The position numbers and the translations under genes were made by a program. DNA of 6,303 bases from Mariprofundaceae bacterium (lineage in GTDB: Bacteria > Pseudomonadota > Zetaproteobacteria > Mariprofundales > Mariprofundaceae): the NCBI GenBank assembly GCA_027035825.1, contig JALVTX010000209.1, positions 1-6,303 of the forward strand. The letters are read 5' to 3'. Under the pieces are notes generated by a model, which worked only from the letters and a program-made list of their open reading frames with translations, did no database searches and had not been told where the DNA came from. Every line of letters starts with the position of its first letter. Positions within the stretch are counted from its first letter, which is position 1. Shown here one piece after another: positions 1 through 6,303 of this stretch.

Positions 1-1115
1 ACCACGGTGTTATAGGCGCGCGCCAGGCGGGTGATGGAATCGAGCAGGATGACCACGTCGCGGCCGTGCTCGACCAGGCGCTTGGCCTTCTCGATGACCA
101 TCTCGGCCACCTGCACGTGGCGCTGCGCCGGCTCGTCGAAGGTGGAGGAAATGACCTCGCCCTTCACCGAGCGTTTCATGTCCGTCACTTCCTCGGGACG
201 CTCGTCAATCAGCAGCACCATCAGCACCACCTCGGGGTGGTTGGCCTCGATGGAGTGGGCGATGGACTGCATCATCATCGTCTTGCCGGTACGCGGCGGC
301 GCCACCAGGAGCGCGCGCTGACCCTTGCCGATGGGCGCCACGATGTCGATGACGCGGCCGGTGATGTCCTTCGAGCCCTCCACCTCCATCACCAGCCGCT
401 CGTCGGGATAGAGCGGGGTGAGGTTGTCGAACAGCACCTTGGTCTTGGCGACGGAGGGATCCTCGCCGTTGATGAGATCGATGCTCTTGAGCGCGAAATA
501 GCGCTCGCCCGGGCGGGGGGACTTGATTTCGCCGGCAATGGTGTCGCCCTTGCGCAGCGAAAAACGCCGGATCAGGTTCTGCGAAACGTAAACGTCGTCC
601 GGCCCGGCCAGGTAGTTCGCTTCCTGCGAACGCAGGAAACCGTAGCCATCCGGCAGGATTTCCAGCACGCCCTCGCTGTAGAGCGTGCCGCTGCGCTGGG
701 CGTGGGCCTTGAGAATGGCGAACACCTGCTCGGCCTTGCGCATGCCGGCGGCGTTCTCGATGCCCAGGGACTCCGCCAGTTCCAGAAGCGCCTGCGGCGG
801 CATCTGCGACACCTCGCGCAGATTCATCTGCACGCCCTTGGCCTCGTCGGATATCGGCTCCTCGTGCGCCTCGTTGCGTCGCCGGCCGCCATTCTTGCGC
901 CGTCCGCGATGCCCGCCCTGCCGCGCGGACCCGGACTCGTCACCGCGACGTTCGGCCGCCTCGGCCGCCTGCGCCCGCTCCTCGCTGGCGCCGGCCGCGG
1001 GTTGCTCCTCCACCTTGCGCTTGCGACCGCGCGCGGCGGGCTTGCGCTCGGCCTGCGATTCCTCGTTGTCGGCGCCGACCATATCCGGCGTTACTTCAGA
1101 AGCATGGGATGACAC
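1..1115 (-). CDS. rho: Transcription termination factor Rho, 3' end beyond the window
   Basis: Hexameric RNA-dependent ATPase/translocase that ends transcription of untranslated RNA in the cytoplasm. The 371 residues present match E. coli-type Rho from its first residue (here Met97) to just past Walker B. Seen in order: a charged, Ala/Gly/Arg-rich extension (1-96); the N-terminal helical part with MRKAEQVFAILK (125-136); the cold-shock-like primary RNA site with RNP-type GYGFLR (157-162) and LAGPDD (169-174); P-loop APPRTGKT (272-279, Lys278); LLIDERPEE with the conserved Glu305; Walker B ILLDSITR (356-363, Asp359). The Q-loop, R-loop and C-terminus are missing because the window ends. The GTG start at 1115 is chosen because GGAG at 1125-1128 lies nine bases upstream. 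An in-frame GTG at 1121 is too close to that GGAG, and the in-frame ATG at 1082 has only a weak ribosome site. It follows coaE after 98 bases and probably has its own promoter. The identity is certain and the start is probable. Confidence 0.96.
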   Translation of the reverse strand, partial: MSSHASEVTPDMVGADNEESQAERKPAARGRKRKVEEQPAAGASEERAQAAEAAERRGDESGSARQGGHRGRRKNGGRRRNEAHEEPISDEAKGVQMNLREVSQMPPQALLELAESLGIENAAGMRKAEQVFAILKAHAQRSGTLYSEGVLEILPDGYGFLRSQEANYLAGPDDVYVSQNLIRRFSLRKGDTIAGEIKSPRPGERYFALKSIDLINGEDPSVAKTKVLFDNLTPLYPDERLVMEVEGSKDITGRVIDIVAPIGKGQRALLVAPPRTGKTMMMQSIAHSIEANHPEVVLMVLLIDERPEEVTDMKRSVKGEVISSTFDEPAQRHVQVAEMVIEKAKRLVEHGRDVVILLDSITRLARAYNTV

Positions 1116-1117
1116 GT

Positions 1118-1147
1118 TCACGATCTCCGATTCGAATGTTTCGTCAT
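1118..1147 (-). other. Possible nine-codon leader ORF overlapping the rho ribosome site
   Basis: Minus-strand ATG at 1147 opens a nine-codon frame (MTKHSNRRS) that stops with TGA at 1120-1118, three bases short of the presumed rho GTG at 1115. The rho GGAG lies inside its CGG-AGA codons (positions 1129-1124), so ribosomes translating it would cover the rho start site. A weak purine stretch (GGAA) lies a few bases before its ATG. E. coli rho is preceded by a leader-peptide gene, rhoL (33 codons), so the arrangement is plausible. However, an ORF this short arises easily by chance and there is no homology to support it. Confidence 0.2.
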
Positions 1148-1185
1148 ATGTTCCGGGCTGGGAAACTGGATTGTAGCAATGGGAA

Positions 1186-1201
1186 CCGCCCGCAGGCGGG
1201 C
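1186..1201. repeat. Small GC-rich inverted repeat between coaE and rho
   Basis: On the plus strand GCCCGC at 1188-1193 and GCGGGC at 1196-1201 are perfect inverted arms separated by two bases. The alternative CCGCC/GGCGG pairing (1186-1190 with 1195-1199) leaves a four-base loop. No T-run follows on either strand, so it is not a canonical intrinsic terminator. It lies at about -20 to -38 relative to the predicted rho start. It could therefore be an operator-like site or a weak hairpin at the end of the coaE message. A seven-base direct repeat, GCAATGG, flanks it (1176-1182 and 1200-1206). Confidence 0.35.
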
Positions 1202-1213
1202 AATGGCGTCTTG

Positions 1214-1861
1214 CTACTCCCCGCGGGCAGGCTTGTCAATCGCGCCGCGCGATGGATGCGGGGCCAGGCGGGCCAGCAGACTATCATGCACCTGCCTCAC
1301 CTGCCGGCGCAGCGCCTCCAGGCTGCCGTCGTTCTCCAGGACGAAATCCGCCGCCTGCCTGCGCGCCTCGTCCGTGCACTGCCGCGCCATCACCGCATCC
1401 ACCCGCGCCGCCGGCCAGCCGCGCGCCTCGCGCACGCGCCGCCGCCGCGTTGATTCGCTCGCCAGCACCACGACCACCGCATCCATGCGCGATACGCCGC
1501 CGGATTCGATCAGCACCGAAGCCTCGATCAATGCGTAAGTGACATCATCGCCAAGCCCGCGCAGCCACGCCTCCATTTCCCGCCAGATGCGCGGGTGGAT
1601 GATGGCGTTCAGCCGGCGCACGTTCTCGTCGCTGGCGAACGCGATGCGCGCAAGCCGCGCCCGATCCAGCCCGCCATTGCCGTCCAGAATGCGCTCGCCA
1701 AACGCCTGCACCAGCGCCCGCAGGCAGTCGCCTTCGGCCACCACCCGGTGACCGACCTCGTCCAGATCCAGCACCGGAACGCCCAGCTCGGCGAACATCG
1801 CCGCCGCCGTGGACTTGCCGCTGCCGATGCCGCCGGTAAGCCCCACCCGGGCCGCGCTCAT
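1214..1861 (-). CDS. coaE: Dephospho-CoA kinase
   Basis: Catalyses the last step of coenzyme A synthesis, phosphorylating the ribose 3'-OH of dephospho-CoA with ATP in the cytoplasm. The product has 215 residues, near the usual ~200. Visible: P-loop GGIGSGKST (10-18, Lys16) in an N-terminal beta-strand context; DLDEVGHRV (32-40), matching the family's DADxIA motif with Asp32/Asp34; HPRIW (89-93) of the CoA-binding region; an Arg-rich lid (139-147); Gln161 and ADFVLENDGS (171-180), matching the family's C-terminal AD..I.N.GS signature. The common PLL motif reads SVLIE (115-119) here. The ATG at 1861 overlaps the pilD TGA as ATGA, so translation is probably coupled. The frame stays open upstream, but homology begins at this ATG. 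The pilD-coaE order is common in gammaproteobacteria. The identity is secure. Confidence 0.95.
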   Translation of the reverse strand: MSAARVGLTGGIGSGKSTAAAMFAELGVPVLDLDEVGHRVVAEGDCLRALVQAFGERILDGNGGLDRARLARIAFASDENVRRLNAIIHPRIWREMEAWLRGLGDDVTYALIEASVLIESGGVSRMDAVVVVLASESTRRRRVREARGWPAARVDAVMARQCTDEARRQAADFVLENDGSLEALRRQVRQVHDSLLARLAPHPSRGAIDKPARGE

Positions 1862-2651
1862 GCGCCCCCCATGCCCGCCGAATCCAGATACCAGTCCAGC
1901 AGCTCCCGCCCCCACAGCAGCCAGACCATGCCGGCGGCGGCCAGGAACGGGCCAAAGGGGATCGGCGCGCGCGCGGATTCGCGCGTGGCCCACAGCCATA
2001 GCGCGCCAATGACCGCGCCCGAGGCCGAGGCCAAGAAGATGATGAACGGCAGCGCCTGCCAGCCGAGAAACGCGCCCAGCATGGCCAGCAGCTTGAAGTC
2101 GCCATAACCCATGCCCTCGCGGCCGGTGACCAGCAGGAACAACCGCGCCACCAGCCAGAACACGCCATAGCCCGCCGCCGCGCCAATGAGCGAGGCCCGC
2201 CAGTCGCCCATCCAGAGCGCAAGGCCCACGCCCAGCGCCACCCCCGAGAGCGTCAGCGCATCGGGCAGCAGGCCCGTTTCCAGGTCAATCCAGGTCAGCG
2301 TCCACAACCAGAAACTCAGCGCCAGCGCCCGGACCAGCTCCGGCGTCCAGCCGAAGCGCCAGCCCAGCCAGCCCCACACCAGGCCCAGTCCCAGCTCCAG
2401 CAACGGATAGCGCGCCGAAATGCGGGCGCGGCATGCCCGGCAGCGGCCGCCCAGCGCCAGCCACGAAAGCAGCGGAATGTTCTCGAACCAAGCCAGACGA
2501 TGGCCGCAGGCCGGGCAATGGCTGCCGGGATGAACGATGGACTCGCCGCGCGGCAGGCGATGCACCAGCACGTTGGCGAAACTGCCGAACACCAGCCCCA
2601 GCAGCGCGCAGCCCGGCGCCAGCGCCGTCACGACGCTCGTCATGTCGCCCG

Positions 2652-2655
<4 letters not shown>
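1858..2655 (-). CDS. pilD: Type IV prepilin peptidase / N-methyltransferase
   Basis: Bifunctional inner-membrane aspartic protease that cuts the leader from type IV prepilins (and type II secretion pseudopilins) and N-methylates the new first residue. The product has 265 residues with several hydrophobic helices. Seen: GSFANVLVHRLPR (24-36); two zinc-type cysteine pairs, C47/C50 and C72/C75, in the cytoplasmic methylase loop with the usual 21-residue gap; ENIPLLSWL (58-66) and the YPLLE motif (83-87); catalytic aspartates D124 in TWIDLETGLLPD (121-132) and D186 in GMGYGDFKL (181-189). The N-terminus is somewhat shorter than in Pseudomonas PilD (290 residues). The start at 2655 overlaps the pilR TGA as ATGA and has AAGG four bases upstream. 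A second ATG at 2643 is possible but has a poorer site. The end overlaps coaE by four bases. All motifs for both activities are intact. Confidence 0.96.
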
Positions 2656-3978
<1,323 letters not shown>

Positions 3979-4007
<29 letters not shown>

Positions 4008-5625
4008 TCCCGTCCTCTCGCGTTCCTCCGCGCACCGTGAACACCGTTCCCTTCCTCCCGTCCGCCCAGGTTGCGTCGTCCACGCGCACTTCCCAGCCAT
4101 TGGCCCGGCAGGCCTGCCAGACCGTGGCCAACCCCAGTCCCGAGCCGCCGTCGCGGGCGCTGGCGAACGGCTCGAACAGCGAATCCCGCACCGACTCGGG
4201 CACGCCGCCCGCATCATCTTGCACGCGCAGCTCCCATTGTCCATTCTTCAGCAGAACAAAGCCCGCCTCGATGCGCCCCTCGCCGCCGCCCGCCTGCATC
4301 GCGTTGCGCAAGAGATTGTCCAGCACCAGGCGCAGGTGGTCGGCATCCAGCCATGCCCGAACATCATCCTCGCACCGCACGTGGATGGACGCCGCGCCAT
4401 CAGCCACGGCGCAGGCCTGGGCGACGGCCGTCTCGAGAAGCGGCCGGACAGCCGTCCATTCGGGCCGAGGATGCATCGGACGCACATAATCCAGCATGCC
4501 GGAAACCAGCCGATCCAGCCTGCGCACCTCTTCCAGCAGAATCTCCTCCACATCGCGCCGCCGCGCCTGGCCCGTCCCGCCCAGCATCTCCACCGCCTGT
4601 CCGATGCTCTGCAAGGGATTCCGAATCTCGTGCGCCAGCATGGCGGCCATGCGTCCCAGCGAGGCCAGGCGCTCGCGGTCGGCCAGCTTTTTCTCGAGCG
4701 CCCGCAACTCGGTAACGTCCGCGGCGGTCAGCAGCCAGGCCACGCCTGCATCGGCGTCCGGAACGCGCACCAATCCCAGCAACCACGCGCGGCCACCGCG
4801 CCGCCATTCGCAGCGGCACACGCCCTGCCCGCCGCTGGCCAGAAACGTCCGCAACGGCTCGGGCGCCTCCATCACTTCCGTCAATGGCTGCCCGATAATC
4901 TCGTCATCCCGGCCCAGCATGTCCCGCGCCGCCCGGTTGCCATCCACGATGCGGCCCTCGGCGTCCAGCGCCAACACGCCGTCGTGCAGGGCGTCCATGA
5001 TGCGGCCATGCAGTGCCTCCAGGCGACGATGCAGGCTCCGGGCGCGCGCCCCTTCGCGGATCAGCGCCTGCTGGCGTCGCGCCAGCCCGCCCATCACGCC
5101 GCCGGCCAGCAACAGGGCGGAAACCTGAAGCAGCACGCTCAGGGCGTCGTGGGCATCGAGCGGGTGGCGCGCTCGCCAGGCGAACCCGTACACCGCGATG
5201 AGATAGAAGGCGCAGGCGGTCACGGCCACGGCCGCCGGCAGCATCGGCCGCGCCTGCGTTCCCGCCGCGATGATGACGAGGCCGAGCAGGAAGGTGAACG
5301 GGCTGTCCACCCCGCCGCTCGCATACACCAGCACGGCAATCAGAACGAGATCGGCCAGCAGCTGGAAGCCGGTTTGCATGTCCCGGCCGATGCGCGATTG
5401 CAGCATCCACCACTGCGCCAGCAGCAGCACGGCCTGTGCCGCCACCACGCCCTCCAGCCATTCGCGCCGGATGCCGGCTGGCGCATGGCCGGAGAACCAG
5501 ACCACCGCCCCCAGGAGCAACAGGGCCATCACGGCCCGCGCGGCCAGGAGCCGACGCAAGGATGAATGGCCCCATGCGGGAATGAAAACGCTGGAATCGT
5601 CGCCCGGCCCGACCGACCGGTTCAT
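3979..5625 (-). CDS. pilS: Membrane sensor histidine kinase PilS
   Basis: Inner-membrane kinase that phosphorylates PilR. In Pseudomonas it senses pilin in the membrane and controls pilA transcription. The product has 548 residues. About six hydrophobic helices fall near 24-45, 57-76, 86-102, 109-123, 128-150 and 160-181, with the PilS-typical GGVDSPFTFLLGL between helices 3 and 4. A PAS-type domain spans about 203-306. Then come the HisKA phosphoacceptor H332 in MLAHEIRNPLQSIG, N-box DNLLRNAMQA (436-445), G1 box DDAGGVPE (470-477), F-box LFEPFA (483-488) and G2 box GGSGLGLATV (493-502). GAGG five bases before the ATG at 5625 supports the start. It follows pilC after 19 bases and overlaps pilR by 29 bases. 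The overlap encodes a Gly-rich tail beyond the ATPase fold. Kinase class is certain; the PilS name is supported by topology and by the pilC/pilR neighbours. Confidence 0.93.
4008..4020 (-). promoter_or_regulatory. pilR ribosome binding site inside pilS
   Basis: On the minus strand AGAGGA (4018-4013) sits five bases before the pilR ATG at 4007, within the pilS reading frame. It fixes the pilR start, because the longer upstream open frame (to 4244) has no family homology. It also implies that ribosomes finishing pilS pass over it, as expected for coupled synthesis of a kinase and its regulator. Confidence 0.65.
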
Positions 5626-5644
5626 GTCAGCCTCGCCGACCGGA

Positions 5645-6303
5645 TCAGATCACCGAAGCCATGTTGAAGATCGGCAGATACATCGAGATCACCAGGCCGC
5701 CGATGACGATGCCGAGGAAGGCCATGATGAAGGGCTCCATCAGCGCGGTCATGTTGTCCACCGCCGTGTCCACTTCCTCTTCGTAGAAATCCGCGATCTT
5801 GGAGAGCATGTCCTCGAGCGCGCCCGTTTCCTCGCCGATGCCGATCATCTGCGTCACCATGACCGGAAACACGCCGCTCGCCTCCAGCGGCTGCGCCAGG
5901 GTCTGGCCCTGGCTGATGGCCTCGCGCGCCTTGAGCACCGCCTCCTCGATGATGACATTGCCGGAGGTTTCGGCCACCGTCTCCATCGCGTCCAGAATCG
6001 GCACGCCCGCCGCCGCCAGCGTGGAAAAGGTGCGGCAGAACCGCGCCACAGCCGCTTTCCGCAGCACATCGCCAATCACCGGCAGGTTCAACAGCAGCTT
6101 GTCGATCTGGTAGCGCCCCTGCGGCGTCTTGTAGAGGTAGCGAATGCCGAACACCAGCGCGATGGGCGCGCCCAGAACGATATACCAGTATTTGACGAAC
6201 TGGTTGGAGATGGCGATGGTGACCTTCGTCGGCCCCGGCAGCTCGGCGCCGAAATCCGCGAACATCTCGCCAAACACCGGGATCACGAAGATCATCAGGA
6301 TGG
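5645..6303 (-). CDS. pilC: Type IV pilus inner-membrane platform protein PilC, 5' end beyond the window
   Basis: Polytopic inner-membrane platform on which the PilB and PilT motors act to extend and retract the pilus. The window holds the C-terminal 218 residues of a family of about 400; the reading frame is open to the edge. Fragment numbering: the end of one membrane helix with ILMIFVIPVF (1-10); FADFGAELPGPT (14-25); a second helix (about 36-57); the second cytoplasmic F domain with LPVIGDVLRKAAVARFCR (73-90), LAAAGVPILDAM (95-106) and the conserved GEETGALEDML (156-166); FYEEEVDTAVDNMTALMEP (172-190); and a last helix (191-211) ending PIFNMASVI. All are standard PilC/GspF features and nothing is disrupted. 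It stops 19 bases before pilS, so it heads the run seen here; pilB or pilA may lie upstream, outside the window. Confidence 0.96.
   Translation of the reverse strand, partial: ILMIFVIPVFGEMFADFGAELPGPTKVTIAISNQFVKYWYIVLGAPIALVFGIRYLYKTPQGRYQIDKLLLNLPVIGDVLRKAAVARFCRTFSTLAAAGVPILDAMETVAETSGNVIIEEAVLKAREAISQGQTLAQPLEASGVFPVMVTQMIGIGEETGALEDMLSKIADFYEEEVDTAVDNMTALMEPFIMAFLGIVIGGLVISMYLPIFNMASVI

Larger units (their letters stand above)
1116..1213 (-). promoter_or_regulatory. coaE-rho intergenic region with candidate rho promoter and leader
   Basis: This is the only sizeable gap in the window. Read on the minus strand it contains an extended -10 element, TG-C-TACAAT (1178-1170), matching TGnTAnAAT. 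No recognisable -35 lies 16-18 bases upstream, which is tolerated for extended -10 promoters. It would start RNA near 1163 and give a leader of about 48 bases before the GTG at 1115. The rho ribosome site GGAG is at 1128-1125. A GC-rich inverted repeat lies just upstream of the -10 element. Known from E. coli: rho has its own promoter and leader and is autoregulated. Whether the same holds here is inference. Confidence 0.4.

Noticed and set aside
66..1112. Plus-strand open frame of 348 codons antisense to rho
   Set aside because: The opposite strand encodes an unambiguous Rho; the plus-strand product is a His/Leu/Arg-rich shadow.
1165..1200. Possible sigma-54 (-24/-12) promoter before rho, suggested by TTGC next to GG pairs
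   Set aside because: No GG lies exactly ten bases before the GC, and the -24 half does not match TGGCACG.
1186..1201. Intrinsic terminator after coaE
   Set aside because: The stem is short with a 2-4 base loop, and no T-run follows on either strand. It is kept only as an inverted repeat.
1234..1239. Perfect TTGACA -35 hexamer on the minus strand
   Set aside because: It lies inside the end of coaE, 58 bases from the TACAAT element, and no -10 is found 16-18 bases downstream.

Overview
The window is GC-rich bacterial chromosome, and every gene I can support lies on the minus strand. In transcription order (right to left) they are pilC (5' end cut off by the window edge), pilS, pilR, pilD, coaE and rho (3' end cut off). 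Strong GC bias, a type IVa pilus cluster with the PilS/PilR two-component system, and the pilD-coaE pairing point to a gammaproteobacterium, possibly of a Xanthomonadales- or Chromatiales-like lineage. That placement is inference, because nothing in the window identifies a genus.

Region by region: 6303-5645 is the C-terminal half of PilC, the inner-membrane platform of the type IV pilus. After 19 bases comes pilS (5625-3979), a six-helix membrane sensor kinase. It runs 29 bases into pilR (4007-2652), a sigma-54-dependent response regulator. pilR and pilD (2655-1858, prepilin peptidase/methylase) share an ATGA junction, and so do pilD and coaE (1861-1214, dephospho-CoA kinase). A 98-base gap (1213-1116) holds a possible extended -10 promoter, a small GC-rich inverted repeat and a possible nine-codon leader ORF. 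rho (1115-1) follows; it encodes a Rho with a long charged N-terminal extension and is cut within the ATPase domain.

The tight spacing from pilC through coaE suggests one mRNA. It would couple pilus assembly (PilC), pilin maturation (PilD) and control of pilin transcription (PilS/PilR). coaE is a housekeeping passenger often found next to pilD. rho probably has its own promoter. The major pilin gene pilA, the assembly ATPase pilB and the operon promoter are not in the window.

I see no mobile element, CRISPR, tRNA, rRNA or defence-type system. The region is mostly ordinary. The points worth a second look are the pilSR insertion between pilC and pilD, the Rho extension and rho leader architecture, and unusual residues in CoaE and in the PilR receiver.
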